A DNA stretch of 64,000 nt from Sophora flavescens (Eukaryota > Streptophyta > Magnoliopsida > Fabales > Fabaceae): the NCBI GenBank assembly GCA_030762895.1, contig CM061069.1:102255923-102319922 (forward strand), given 5' to 3'. The notes beneath the pieces are model-generated. The model was given only the letters and a program-made list of their open reading frames with translations, did no database searches and was not told the origin of the DNA. Below are positions 12,452 through 24,514 of the stretch, in pieces; position 1 is the stretch's first letter; every line of letters begins with the position of its first letter. A program made the translations under genes and the position numbers.

Positions 12452-13792
12452 ATGTCTCAAGAACTAAAAGCACTAGAAGATAATGAGACATGGGAACTCA
12501 CTTCATTACCAAAAGGAAAGAAAGCAGTGGGATGCAAATGGGTATACAAATTGAAGTATAAAGCCTCTGGTGAAATAGAAAAATACAAGGCAAGACTTGT
12601 AGCAAAGGGGTATACCCAAGTAGAAGGGGAAGACTTCAACGAGACTTTTGCTCCAGTAGCAAAAATGACTACCATTCAATGTTGACTCTCAATAGAAGTA
12701 ACCAAGGGGTGGGAATTACATCAAATGGATGTAAGTTATACCTTTCTCCATGGTAAACTTGATGAAGAAGTGTATATACAGGTTCCACAAGGATATGAAG
12801 CCCCAAAGGAAGGAATGGTGTGTTGTTTAAGGAAGTATCTCTATAGTTTAAGGCAAGCTTCATGAAATTGGTACTCAAAGCTTTCTCAAGCTCTAATCAA
12901 GTATGGATTTCAAGAGTGTCCAGCAGATCACAGCTTATTCACTCTATCACATGGAACAACATTCCTGGCAGTGCTAGTATACGTGGATGGCCTTGTCATA
13001 GCAGGGAATGATGAGTTGGCTTGAAGTAAATTCAAACAATACTTAAACAAGTGGTTTCATATGAAGGATCTAGGTACCTTGAAGTATTTTCTTGGCATAG
13101 AATTGGCTCGTGGTCCTGCGGGTCTATTCATGTGTCAAAGGAAATACACAATGGATATCTTAGATGAATGTGGGATGCTTGTGTGCAAACCCTCATCTTT
13201 CTCTTTGGAGCAAAATCACAAACTTGCATTAGATGATGGACCACTATACTCCGATCCTTCCCAATATCGCAGGCTAGTTGGAAGACTCATTTACGTCACT
13301 ATTACACGACCTGAGATCACTTACTTAGTGCATATCCTGAGCCAGTTCATGCAGGTACCACGACAAGGTCATTGGGATGCAGTCATGCGAGTACTCAGGT
13401 AGTTGAAGTCTTCTCCAGGACAAGGGATCATTTTGCCAAAAGAAAATGACCTTGAGATCACCGTATATTGTGATTCGGATTTGGCTTCTTGCCCATTGAC
13501 TAGAAAATCTGTTACAGGTTATTTGATGAAGCTTGGATCAGCACCCATATCTTGGAAAACCAAGAGGCAAACTATTGTATCCAGGTCTTATAGTGAGGCT
13601 GAGTATCGTGCATTGGCTCATGCCACTAGTGAAGTTATTTGGTTGAGAAGGTTGCTCAAGCATCTTCAAGTCAACTGCAATACTCCTACAACTATCTTTT
13701 GTGATAATCAAGCTGCCCTTCATCTTGTAGTCAATCCTGTTTTTCATGAAAGAACCAAGCACATAGAAGTTGATTGCCACTTCATTCGATAG
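12452..13792 (+). pseudogene. Copia 1 reverse transcriptase-RNase H, with stops and altered YVDD
   Basis: Copia RT begins MSQELKALEDNETWELTSLP, with GCKWVYKLKYKASGEIEKYKARLVAKG following. It continues in pieces through KMTTIQC, a region with several stops (about 12683-13024), KDLGTLKYFLGIE and an in-frame TAG near 13402. It ends with the RNase H blocks ASCPLTRKSVTGYL, SYSEAEYRALA and HIEVDCHFIR. The catalytic YVDD reads YVDG at about 12979-12990 (second Asp codon is GGC). At least one stop is a former Trp codon (TGA in QAS-stop-NWYSK near 12865). It cannot encode an active enzyme. Confidence 0.87.
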
Positions 13793-13942
13793 AATCTACA
13801 AGCAGGAGCCATACTACCTACTTATGTATCCACCAAACAACAGTAAGTAGATATTTTCACTAAGTCCTTAGGTGCCAAGACATTTCATGAATTGTCAACC
13901 AAGATGGGTGTTCATAGTCCTCACACTCCACCTTGAGGGGGA

Positions 13943-14173
13943 GTAATAGATAATAGATTTGCTGATAGAGCCAGTTAGCATATTGTTGTTACCTATTTTA
14001 TGTTATAACAGTTAGCAAGAGTTATCAATGAGTTGAGTTTGTTAGGATATCACAGCTATCAAGTTGTTAGTCAGTTATACTGATAGCCCTTTGTGAATAT
14101 ATAGGAGTTTTGTATTCTCAGTTTATTCAATTCAATGAAATTCAATATCACAGTTTACATAGGAAATTCAATA
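13943..14173 (+). repeat. 3' LTR of copia 1 (boundaries approximate)
   Basis: Follows the purine tract TTGAGGGGGA. It contains a TATA-like GAATATATAGGAG near 14095 and ends where the LINE frame resumes on the other strand (about 14174). Without the 5' LTR neither end can be fixed. The length of about 230 bp is normal for copia. Confidence 0.5.
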
Positions 14174-16400
14174 CTTACCAACAAAAATAGGAACACCTAA
14201 GTACATGAAAGGCAGCTGACCAATTGAGAAACCAAGCAGCTCAGCAATCTATAATTTCCTGCTAGCAGCCACTGAACAACCATAAAAAGTAGATTTTGGG
14301 GCATTGATCAGTTGACCTGAAGTAGCAGCATACTAGATGAAAAGGGATTGCAGAGCCAGCAAACAATTTTTGGATCCTCTATAGAAAATCATCACATCAT
14401 CTGCATAGAGAACATGAGATGGAACATTGACACCGCTAGGGCCTGGCATTAACTTTAAAGAGCCATCATTCACTAACTTTGTAATGGCCCTACTCAAAAC
14501 TTCTTCAGCAAGGTAGAAGAGAAAGGGGGAGAGAGGATCCCCTTGCCTAACACCTCTCAAACAACTGAAATAACCAAAAGCTTTCCCATTGATGGAAATT
14601 AACAATCTAGCTGAGTGGAGGATGACATTAATCCAATTGCAGAACTTGTCATTAAAACCAAACCTTTTCAAGACATTTATCAAAAACCTCCAATCAAGAG
14701 TATCAAAGGCCTTCCTTATATCAATTTTCAAGGTTATATTTCCACCAAAAGACCTTTTACTGAGGAGATTAATAGCATCATAGGTCAAACAAATGCAGTC
14801 ACCAATTTTCCTACCTTGAATAAACCCCCTTTGTTGAGGAGACACAATTCTAGAAGCAATTTTAGCAAGTCTATCCGCCAAGACCTTAGTAATAATTTTG
14901 AACTTGAAATTGACCAAAGCAATGGGCCTAAACTGCTGCTCAGTCAAAGACCATTAACTTTAGGAATAAGAACCACAACATTGGCATTGTAATTAGGAAG
15001 AATCCAACCACCCGAGAAGAATTACAGCACAGCTTCCACTACATCATGATGAATAATATCCCAATAGGTTTGAAAGAAGTGAGCACCAAACCCATCAGGA
15101 CCAGGAGTTCCATCAGAGTTAAGAGAAAAGACAGCATGTTTCATCTCTTCAGTAGAGGGAGAGACTGTTAGATCATTGTTTTCAGTTTGTGACAATATTA
15201 GAGATGACATCCTCAATTAGGCCATTATCAACACAGGAGTTTGGAGAACTAATGATACTTTCATAGTAACTAACCACATGCTTTTCAATCTCAGCCTTGT
15301 CACTAAGAAGAACATCACCATTCTTGAGCACACTAATCTGTTTAGCAACATTTCTCACTCTAGCCATCTTATGAAGAAGCTTGTATTTCTATCACCATTA
15401 ATTTGCCAATTGACTCTAGATTTTTCTTGCCAAAAATCTTCTTGAATAGCCAATGCTTTTTCCAAATCAACTTGAGCAGCCTGTTCCTTGTCAAACAAGT
15501 CATCATAATATCCCAACAAGTCTATCTGATTTTGAACCTGTTGTAAAGTATGAGAAGCAGCCTTGACATTTAGATTCACATCACCAAAAGTGTTTCTATT
15601 CCAGTCCTTAAGTTTTAACTTCAACTTTTCTAATAAAACCAGCATAGGACAACTACATTTTCATAAATTTAAAAGAAGAATGAAACACCTGACTATCCTT
15701 ATTAACTTCTAACAATAAAGGATAATGATCAGACCAATGTTTATCTAAAGTACAGCAGGAGATGGAAGACCAAAAATTTAACCAACCATCATGACAAATA
15801 GATCTATCTAGCCTCTTTTCAGTCATAGCCTTACCTCTCCTCCCATTGTTCCAAGTGAATTGAGCTCCTCTAGTCATCAGGTGAATGAGTTTGTTACAAT
15901 CAGTCCAATTTTGGAATTCCTCACAGGGAGTTTTCATAGGAGAACCATGACCTTTATACTCATGAGCTCCAAGAACCATATTCCAATCACCAATAAAACA
16001 CCAAGGGATTTGATGATTTTGCTGCAGGACATTTAAATCTTGCCAAAGGGACCTTCTATTATTATAAGAAGTTGAAGCATAGATAACTGAGTAACCAAAA
16101 GTTTGACCATCCACCATAACAGAAAAGGAAACCTGCTGATCAGACACAGCAAGAATAACAAGATCTATAGATTGCAAACAAGCACACCAAAGATTTGATT
16201 TAAGATTGTTCCTATCATTAACAGAGAAAAGTTTCATATTTAGTCTTCTCCAAAAAGACTTTGGAAAATTGTCAAGCAACAACCAAGGTTCAGCCACAAA
16301 GACAAAATCTGGCTTGTGATCAACACAAACTTTTTCAAAGCTAACATGGAAGAGGGGTTAGCAATTCCTTTATGTTCCAAAAGAGAGACTTCATCATGCA
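14174..16400 (-). pseudogene. LINE ORF2: endonuclease and reverse transcriptase, frameshifted
   Basis: It starts near 16397 (MMKSLFWN), and the frame is lost after about 15 codons. Endonuclease pieces at 16297-15653 keep FIGDWNMVLG, TWNNGRRG, KRLDR and the SDHYPLLL signature. A linker follows (15645-15355), then pieces to 15022. RT at 14947-14333 carries FRPIALVNFKFKIITKVLADR, KIDIRKAFDTLDW, GVRQGDPLSPFLF and the intact catalytic YADD near 14400. At least four frameshifts or stops separate these pieces. It would nick target DNA and reverse-transcribe LINE RNA in the nucleus, but this copy is dead. Confidence 0.88.
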
Positions 16401-17910
16401 AATTGCTTTAAACCAGCCCTTGATCGGGTGTTGTGTTGAACAGCATTTGCAGCTTTAATTTTTTGCTTCATTTTCTTCAGTTGTGATTTTGATAGAACAA
16501 CTTCAAACTCCTTTTCAACCTCCTTTTGTTTTAACATCACTGCATAATTTTCCTGATCAGCCATATAAGCCCAGGATTGACTTAGAAGCTCAGCATCATG
16601 ATTCACAGCTGGAGGAAATTCAGAAGTCAGCACAATAACTTTGCTACAACCAGCTGCAGGAAGATCATCTGCCTTTGGATCAGAACCATCATTCTTATCC
16701 TAGGAAGTTTGTCTGTCATTTGATCCCTTTTCCTGTGAATCAGGTACAAATTCATCAGAATGAATTGAATGATCAGATTGATTATCACTCTAATAATATG
16801 AGTGCAGAGTATCATCATCCTCAAAGTTTCCTTTCTTAGGACTACCAGAGCCTTCAGGGTCACCATGATCATTATTTCCACCATCATCCTTCTCCTGCTC
16901 ACCATCAACTTTTTCTTTCGGACCATTTTGTTCCTCATGATAAGTTTCTTTTCTAGCCTTTGGAACAAATTTAGAAACAACCTTCTTCACAGGATCATGC
17001 TTTTTACTATTAGCATTTATTGCCTTAATTTTCCTGCAATTTCCTTGATTGTGACCAATAGCATGGAAAGAATTACAAAATTCTGGAAGATTCTCATATT
17101 GTATCCCAACAAAGAAAGCAAAATCTTCCCTTTCTACTAACACATTGTTTCTAAATTCTCCAGTGAGATCAACCTCTACCAGAACAGGAGAAAAATGACC
17201 AAATGATCTATAAATTGTGCACTTATTGGTAGCTTCATCAAGACATATTGGTGTCCCAATACTTCTTGCAATTGAGAAGACTATGCGAGGCGTCCAATAC
17301 TCTTGTGCTAGTCCATATAACCTGATCCAGCATTGAACAGTATTTTGCTTTTGAACATAAAGATTGAAATCTTGCATCCAAGAAAACAATTTCAAGAAGT
17401 CAGGCTTGAGACTCCAAAAATTGTTTGCTCGAACACTTCTCAGATCCTCCACAGAAGAGAACGGAAATTCATAGTATCCCTTCCCTAGAGAAATCACACC
17501 CCATCCACCAATAGGTTTCCAAAGAACATCAAGCTTGGCCCTTAAGTCATCGACCTTATATGGTGCATCCCCTTTAGAGAGAATCAAGCGTCCATGCAGG
17601 TGGTTCGTGCACTCCTTCAACCCTGTGAGATATGATCTTCCTCCGGGATTTTTATAGATAATTCATCACCCTTAACACACGGTTTGGGAAGCTGGATATA
17701 CGGGACATCCACTGCATTGGAGACAGCCTGTGCAAAGGTTTTTTGTTGTTGAGAGACTGGAGAAGATTCAATATACGAATCCTTCTTTTCATGATTACCA
17801 TCGATCAAAAGAGACGTCTTAGAAGAGAAGAGAGTTTCAGAAGGGAGAACAACATCTGGAAACAAAAATTCCCATGGACAATCCAAAGAATTTGCCATGG
17901 AGGCTACCAT
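16394..17910 (-). pseudogene. LINE ORF1: DUF4283 RNA-binding protein, frameshifted
   Basis: Begins MVASMANSLDCPWEF at 17910, with TFAQAVSNAVDVPYIQLPKP as the conserved DUF4283 lead-in. The frame changes at about 17617-17620. The next piece (to 16790) carries the DUF4283 core (LHGRLILSKGDAPYKVDDLRAKL to SLKPDFLKLFSWMQDF) and a knuckle written FCNSFHAIGHNQGNC, where the usual second Cys is Phe. A charged tail follows, then a last piece (16633-16394) ends in SKSQLKKMKQK...NTRSRAGLK, which is common at the end of plant LINE ORF1. The family packages LINE RNA. Confidence 0.83.
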
Positions 17911-17985
17911 GCAAAAACTCTAGATCACCATGCAAAGCACCAAACCCTAGCAGAGCCAACCCATAACGCCAACCCATAACTGCCC

Positions 17986-18776
17986 CTTATTAAAAAAATG
18001 TTTATTGCCAAAAAAATAATAAATGTTTTTATTTTATATCTTTAATATATTTAATAATTAAATTTATAATATCTAGTAAAATAAAATTTAAATATATTAT
18101 AAAATAATTATATTTATAATAAAAAGATAATATGTAAATGAGTATCAAATTAGGCATGTTGCTTATGATATCATGCCCATCATGAACATTGATTTTTTGC
18201 TTCTTATTCGGGGCATTGAAGTCCAAGGTTGTATGAAGAAAATCAAACATAATATTAGTCTTGAATTAAGCAATATTACTTGATTCCTGACTTTCATCTT
18301 GTCAGGTTGTCTTAATACAACCATGGGCACCAATTCCCCAAACAAGAAGCAAAAATCAATGTCCATGATGGGCATGATATCATATATATGCAATATGCCT
18401 AATTTGATACTCATTTACATATTATCTTTTTCCCTGCTAAAGATCCAATACATAATGGTGTAATTATAAAACATTGGATTGTAGATTTTTATTACCAGTT
18501 TGAACATCAAACATGTCTATCTCACATCAAACAAGAGAAAAAACAAAGGTTTATCAAATTTATGAATTAAGTACTCGAAAATCGTTCAACTAGAATTATT
18601 CATATTTTCCCTATTTATCTTTTAACTTTATTTATGAAAAATTAAAATCATGCCATCCCCTTGCCGCGTTGATGTTTCTTCCTTTAAACTAAGTGTTCAA
18701 AAGCTTTGTATTGAATATTTTAAGAACAAGTTTTATAGTTTTTAAATTTTCTTTTCCAAAACACTTCTCTAGTCAC
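17986..18776. other. AT-rich DNA without recognisable genes
   Basis: Low-complexity AT stretches (18000-18125) are followed by the inverted repeat listed separately and about 350 bp of unrecognised AT-rich sequence. No coding similarity is evident. The short minus-strand frames here translate the inverted repeat. Confidence 0.6.
18121..18431. repeat. Long inverted repeat, hairpin-forming, about 311 bp
   Basis: The left arm (18121-18234) and right arm (18316-18431) are reverse complements over about 114 bp. They share GATAATATGTAAATGAGTA at the outside, CCATCATGGGC-type sequence in the middle and GGTTGTA/TACAACC at the loop side. A few mismatches and small indels separate them, and the loop is 81 bp. 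It could be a MITE or foldback element, or a young miRNA-like hairpin locus. No clear target duplication is seen because the flanks are AT-rich. Confidence 0.8.
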
Positions 18777-21522
18777 TGTAACACCCTTGCGAGTGTCACA
18801 TGGAATTAAATACTTGACATGAATAATATAAGTCATGTGTAAAAACTTTAGTTATTTTAAAATATATATTTACATTCATAAAGTAAATGTAGAACATGAG
18901 AGTACGGTAGGTAGTAAAATATATAGCAACACAGCAGTAGGAATGTTTAACGCTCTCACCTACACTAGCAGTAGGAATAATGACTCGCTACCGCCCAGAC
19001 TATCTCTGATGCATGTTCCCTGCTACATACTTCTGCGACCGTTGACACTTGCAGCACATCTCCTTCTCCAAAAGGATGATCGTTGACGAAGTCTTCTCGT
19101 TCCAAAACAGTAAATATAACAAAGAGAAACAAGGAATAAGAATCTACACTAGTCATCATAAAATGGGATATATAAGTAGAATAATATACAAAGACAACAC
19201 ACGGACACACATAGGACACACACAAAAAGCTCTCACGCTAATCAGGTTCACTCTCACTCATACATCTGAACACGCTTAAGGATATATCCACCATGATACT
19301 TTCTCTACAAATCAAGTTGTATCTTTCCCGCTACCACGACATATCCCCAGCAAATCAGGATACTCACCACGACACATTCCCAATATTTTGGGATACTCGT
19401 CCACTATCTCGATCCATCCCCAGTATTTCAGGATGATCGTCCACAACCATGATGTATCCCCAACATTTCAGGATACTCACCACGACACATCCCCATCATT
19501 TCAGGATGCTCGTCCACTATCTCGATCCATCACCAGCATTTTAGGATGATCGTCCACTGCCACGATGTATCCCCAACATTTCAGGATACTCGTCACGACA
19601 CATCCCCAGCATTTCAAGATGCTCGTCCACTATCTCGATCCATCCCCAGCATTTTAGGATGATCGTCCATAGCCACGACGTATCCCCAGCATTTCAGGAT
19701 ACTCATCACGACACATCCCCATCATTTCAGGATGCTCGTTACTATCTCGATCCATCCCCGTCATTTCAGGATACTCGTCATGACGTATCCCCAACATTTC
19801 AGTATACTCGTCACGACACATCCCCATCATTTCAGGATGCTCGTCCACTTTCTCGATCCATCCCCGTCATTTCAAGATGATCGTCCACAGTCACAACATA
19901 TCCCCAGCATTTATGGATACTCGTCACGTCACATCCCTAGCAGATCAGGATGCTCGTTCATTATCTTGATCCATCCCCAGCATTTTAGGATGATCGTCCA
20001 TTCCAATCCATGCGGTTGCGAAATACAACGATAGTACAACGTGAATCTCATCGGCTCACCTCAACGCTAACTTATGGCTTAGTACATCAACCTAATATAT
20101 TAGTGTTCCACCACTCAGCACAATACACCTCGACTAATTCCTCCAATGAGGTACTATAGCACATACCATCAATCTGTCTCATAGAATACATCGCCCAATC
20201 AACAACAATCATTACTTATTTCTAATCATACAAGCATTTTCAGATAGCATCACAATACATGTCATCAATCTCCTAGCATATCATACTCAGATTATAATAC
20301 AACGGAAACAGATAGAGCATTGTCATCCAGAGCATACAATCATATAACATTGTCAGCAGATATAATAGTTGAAAAAACCAAAGTTAACACAAGAAGGGGG
20401 GTTGAATTGTGTTTACCAACTTTTTAGGAAACTTTGAAAATTATTTTCGCAGGCACAACATGCGAAAATATGACAACAGAAAATTAGACGAGTGACACGT
20501 CTAATTTTGAGACAGAACACACAAGCATACAGAGAAGGGTAAAACAGAGATTGATATTCAAAATAATAACTCCCCAAGTTAAAAGCTTAAACAAATAATA
20601 CTTAAGCAAATTAAAGAGATAAGGGAAGAGGAATATCACTCAAGAGTTTTATACTGGTTCACCCCAAAATTCACAAGGCTACATCCAGTTTCTTGGCAGC
20701 ACCAAGTTTCCACTATAACTGATCATATTACAGTACAAGTATTCTTTTCACACCTAGCCTCTCCAGGCTCACTCTCAAACAAGTATTCTTTTCTCACCTA
20801 TCATCTTCAGGCTCAACACAGTAAGGGATAAAGGTTTTGTGGAATTAATACAACTTTCAAATCTTTAAAATAACACCTGGAGAGTGAAATAAATATGAAG
20901 TGTGAAAGACTGCAAATTAATATCAAATGATTGAAGAAGTATTCAATGAAAAAATGAAGAAGTTAATGAAATGAGTAAATGCTTCTTGCGTAATGTTCTC
21001 AATGATATTCAACTTATTGTCTTCATTTTGGTATCCTCCGCCTAAGCCACCGCCATATCCCTCGGTAGCTCCTAATTCAGAGATGATGGTTCCAGCACCA
21101 GTGATTTCCCAAAATAATATTCTCCACGGTGCTCATTATCGGCGACGATTCCAACATTCTCCTCGCGGGAGTATATATGGTAGTAGTGAGGCAGCGGCAT
21201 CGAGGCCATCCAGACCACGGCAGTAGTTGTAAAGACTTGCATGCAGGGAGAGTCAAGGTAGCTCTAGTCGTCCACGCTAGGGTTAGTAGAACCTAGTGCG
21301 TGCGATGTACATAGGTTGTGAGTGTGAGCCCATTTTTGTTGTACTTTTGAGAGGGGCTGGGGATGTGGAGACAGTAGTGAGGTTTGAGTCTTTTTCTATT
21401 GGATCTTTTCTGTATTTTCTTTATATCATAGTTTGTACTATCGGGACCCTGCTGATGAGGTACCCTCTACAGTATACCAACATAGTGTGTTTGTATTGTA
21501 TATATATATGTATGTGTGGTGT
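18777..21522 (+). other. LTR-like and unrecognised repeat-derived DNA
   Basis: It opens with TGTAACACCC at 18777, a typical gypsy LTR terminus, and includes the tandem repeat at about 19325-20005. At 20367-20420 it has an AAGGGGGGTTGAATTGTG-containing segment whose class I cannot name. It ends (about 21430-21522) with GGGACCCTGCTGATGAGGTACCC and TATATATATGTATGTGTGG, which match the chromovirus LTRs near 30960 and 38042. This right end continues after element B at 28919-29058. The frame at 20993-21226 (77 codons, Pro-rich start) has no recognisable domain. I annotate no gene here. Confidence 0.55.
19325..20005. repeat. Higher-order tandem repeat, ATCCCCAGCATTTCAGGAT units
   Basis: Degenerate subunits of about 33-42 bp share the core ATCCCCAGCATTTCAGGAT followed by GATCGTCCAC, ACTCGTCACGACAC or GCTCGTCCACTATCTCG. 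The three subunit types recur in fixed order, giving a higher-order period near 115 bp and about six turns. The copies diverge moderately. Long open frames across it are periodic translations of the repeat. Confidence 0.8.
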
Positions 21523-22931
21523 TGATAAGCCTCTGGCTAATATAGTTTTATAACTAGTAAGACCATGGCTTTTGTGCTAATTATTCGAGTTCAATCTCGT
21601 TTTCACCCAAATTAGCCTTGTTTTGTTCCTAAGTTAGACTTTGACTCGTTCTAGGCATTTTTAGTAGTTTTTAGTCTATGTTGAATAGAATTACGCTTTT
21701 TGCTACTTTCTATTGTTTCAGGTTAGAAGTGAAGCCTGAGAGTCAAGGAAAGTCAAGAAACAGTGGAAATTGCCATTCTGGAGACACTCGCCCCGCGAGT
21801 GGATGCTCGCCTCGCGAGCCTGAAGATCAGCTAAGCAGTAACAGGCAGCCTTGCTGTCTCGCCTCGCGAGAGGCTATTCGCCTCGCGAATCATGAAGACC
21901 CTGGAGGACAGAGACCATCACGAACTAGCCATGATGAAGGTCACGACTGTGAAAGACTAGGATTTGAAGACTCGCCACGCGAAACATGCTCTCGCCTCGC
22001 GAGAGTCCAATTTGAATGCGCGCCAAAACTAAAATTCGCCTCGCGAGAGCTTCCTCGCCTCGCCAGTGCGCGAGAACCAGAATCCCTATTTATAGGCTGC
22101 TTCAGATCAGAAAAAAAAATCCTAGTTTTACAACTTGTTTTAGATAAGTTTGGTGCGAATCCTTGTTACTCTGGAGCTGCGTCTCCCTCTTTTCTTCTTT
22201 TATTTTACAATGGTGGTTAATTCCGATTGTTCGTTTGTCGTTACGAGCATGAGGAGCTAATCCCCTCGTCTAAGGGATCAATGAAACCACCCATGACGGT
22301 GTAGAATTCGATGTGATGTAGGTTTCTCTCCCTTTTCTCAATTAGTGTTTTCCAATTCTGATTATATCGCATTGATCATATGCATGCGTGATTAACTAGT
22401 TAAACGTGTTGAGGCTTAGGAGGCAATTCGCGTTTTAGAACTTGAATTGGGAACATCGATCAACTATTGCACGAGAGTGAGTAGGAGATCGGTGCAACCT
22501 TATAGGGAACAAGAATTAATAGAGTTTGATGATTAGGGTTATGAGACCTAGTAAGTAATTAATCCAATCGTTGAATACGTCCTATTGAGCACGACAGTGG
22601 ATATAGGAGAATTTGGGGGTCCCGGTTGACATTGTAATTGAACTTAGGGAAGAATCATCATCACGTGGGTACTATGCATGATTGGGTAGGTGGATTTGAG
22701 ACCTTAGATATTTTAATTTTTGATTTTAATACCTTAGCTTAATTGATTGGTTAAATTGAATTTCAATCCTATTCTCTCTCTCAACCACTTTCTGTTACTT
22801 AACCAAACGTATCGAATTTCTCGCGAATTAGTTGAATTGGTAGCCCAATCCTTGTGTTCGACCTCGGTAAATTCTTACCGTGTTTATTTTATTACTTGCG
22901 ACGACCCGGTACACTTGCCGGTGACTCAACA
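21523..22931 (+). repeat. LTR 1 of composite B
   Basis: Starts TGATAAGCCTCTGG and ends GACTCAACA, just upstream of a primer site. U3 holds the palindrome array, and R/U5 contains the recurring GAGCACGACAGTGGATATAGG segment also seen in LTR 2 and LTR C. Open frames inside (for example 21678-22220) pass through the palindrome array and have no domain. Confidence 0.9.
21788..22095 (+). promoter_or_regulatory. U3 palindrome array and TATA box of LTR B1
   Basis: Four alpha pairs (TCGCCTCGCGA and variants) have 19, 19, 20 and 19 bp start-to-start spacing. One beta cassette sits near 21908 (a degenerate 17-mer, six bases, a degenerate 12-mer). The last palindrome ends at 22065 and a TATTTATAG box follows at about 22087. 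The same order is repeated in LTR B2. Confidence 0.72.
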
Positions 22932-22937
22932 AGTTTT

Positions 22938-22957
22938 TGGCCCGTTGTCGGGGATTG
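22938..22957 (+). other. Degenerate tRNA-Asp-type primer site of B (first copy)
   Basis: Reads TGGCCCGTTGTCGGGGATTG, about seven bases after the LTR end. Compared with the intact site of element A it has lost one base in the GCGCC part and carries a C-to-T change. Priming efficiency is doubtful. Confidence 0.75.
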
Positions 22958-22997
22958 GCACAACCAATTTTCCTAATTTTTAGGGAAGTTTGATTAT

Positions 22998-24413
22998 TTG
23001 GTTAAGTTATTTTTATTTTTATTTTTATTTTCTATTATTTCCATCCGCTTCTTCGATCCCACTTGGTATTGGCCCTGTTTTGTATGCAAGGTACCCTTCA
23101 AGGTGGATTGCAAATCATGGAGACTTTTTTATTTTCCAGCCTTGGACGATGATTACAACCGTGGTAGGGAAACCTCAAGTGGAGTCAGTTCCGCGACAAT
23201 GGAAGCCATTCTAGAGCAAAATAAACTGTTGAAGATGCAGAATGAGGCTTTGTCTGGGAACAAGAGGGTTAATGTGATATACGAGGGAATGCCTCCGGGT
23301 TGTGATTATTGTAATGGAGACCATGACACTCATAGTTGTCCGTTCTACTTCTCTCAAGAACATGTGGACTCATGCCATAATTTCTATGACAGCGTGCCCC
23401 AAAACATCTATCAGAGGAACAATCAGAATCAGAATAGGGGTTATATGAGGAGAGACCATCCGGGTTTCGCTTGGAGTAATGATGGGGGTGGTCTAGCCGG
23501 GAAGCCACAACCTCAACAGAATTGGCAACAACAACCTCAACAGGATGGTGGAAGGCAACCTTGGGAGTTGGCTCTGGAGAAGATGAGCGTGGCAGTTGAG
23601 AAGTTGGCAATCAATACAAGCACTGCCATTGACAAGTTGGCAACTCATACAGGGTCGGCAATTCAGAATCTAGAGATGCAGATTTCCCAGCTCGCAAAGC
23701 AACTAAATGAGCGTCTCCCAGGGACTTTCCCAGGTGATACTGAGAACAACCCTAAGAACCAATGCGATGCCATAACAACTAGAAGCGATAGGGTGTTGGG
23801 ATCTAACAGGGATGTAACTAGTTCTCAGGAAGTTGAGGAAGAACTACCACATGTTGAGGAAGAGCAACCTGAGAAAGAGGAATTGACAAGTGACAAGGCA
23901 CCGGAGCAAGTGGGGGAGATTTGCAAGCAGCTAGTACAATACCCACAAGAAGCATTGTTTGAACAGAATATGGTTGGGGGGATGGATCAAAATGCAGATG
24001 ATGTGGTAGTGGATTTCACCATGCTTGCCAAGCAACCTGAATTTGCTGCATTGGATAACTATGTTGGCTTAAATGCATGTGTGGACACTGGAAAGTTAGC
24101 CCCCTCCACCTGTCTGTTAATCTTCCTTGAGAAAACACCATTTGACCCGAGAGGAAGTGAGTTCATAATTGCAGAGGTCAATGGAGTTTTCACACACGGG
24201 CCAGGTGGAATTATGGATAGAGTCGTATTGCTTCTGCAATGGCCACTTCACACACCATGGGATCCGGGTGGAGGATCTCACATGATGAGCATCTCTTGGC
24301 CCTTATGCCATAGGCTATGGCATCCAGGTGGATGCTTCTTAATAAGTCAAGCTAGCGACGTTAAACAAGCGCTACTTGGGAGGCAACCCAAGCTAGGTAT
24401 CCTTTATTTTTAG
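22998..24413 (+). pseudogene. Composite B: gag remnant frame, 471 codons
   Basis: The open frame runs from leader sequence (MVKLFLFLFLF..., not gag) directly into the gag C-terminal half, starting DDYNRGRETSSGVSS. It continues through the knuckle-like CDYCNGDHDTHSCP, the region RRDHPGFAWSN, a Gln-rich stretch, a coiled-coil-like AIDKLATHTGSAIQNLEMQ segment and an acidic tail. Compared with element C, the N-terminal gag domain (about 700 bp) is deleted. The protease is also missing. The tail continues into the post-pol segment ending SDVKQALLGRQPK. The start codon is accidental. Whether a protein is made is unknown. Confidence 0.8.
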
Positions 24414-24419
24414 TTTCTG

Positions 24420-24420
<1 letters not shown>

Positions 24421-24492
<72 letters not shown>
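24421..24492. repeat. (TA)n microsatellite
   Basis: About 36 uninterrupted TA units in the internal domain of B, downstream of the gag remnant. The second internal copy ends before this point, so the repeat is present once. Confidence 0.97.
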
Positions 24493-24497
<5 letters not shown>

Positions 24498-24514
24498 AAA
24501 TAAAGGAGCTTGAT

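Larger units (their letters stand above)
5825..14173 (+). mobile_element. Ty1/copia retrotransposon 1, split by element A and by a solo LTR
   Basis: Gag zinc knuckle, protease, integrase, RT and RNase H follow in copia order on the plus strand, with an AG-rich tract (TTGAGGGGGA, 13933-13942) and a short 3' LTR. The 5' LTR and gag N-terminus are missing from this side because Athila A is inserted at 5824/5825. A 4.55-kb solo LTR interrupts it at 6097-10647. The right end breaks a LINE reading frame at about 14174, so the copia inserted into the LINE. The element is dead: it has several stops and an altered RT catalytic motif. Confidence 0.88.
14174..17985 (-). mobile_element. Plant L1-type LINE (non-LTR retrotransposon), 3' end cut by copia 1
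   Basis: On the minus strand the order is ORF1 (DUF4283 domain, CCHC-like knuckle), then ORF2 with AP-type endonuclease and RT. There are no LTRs. The 3' end, including the poly(A) tail, is not seen because copia 1 interrupts the frame right after the MYLGVPIFVGK block. The 5' end is placed near 17985 only because coding similarity stops there and AT-rich DNA begins. Confidence 0.85.

Noticed and set aside
18029..18414. Two minus-strand open frames of 73 and 83 codons
   Set aside because: They read through the arms of the inverted repeat and share mirrored sequence. No start context or domain.
19654..20034. Overlapping open frames on both strands with SPSFQD or EYPEM repeats
   Set aside because: Translations of the tandem repeat. 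Periodic DNA gives open frames without selection.
21678..22220. 180-codon open frame in LTR B1
   Set aside because: Covers the palindrome array and TATA box. Its Arg/Glu/Ala-rich sequence comes from the CpG-rich words. No domain.
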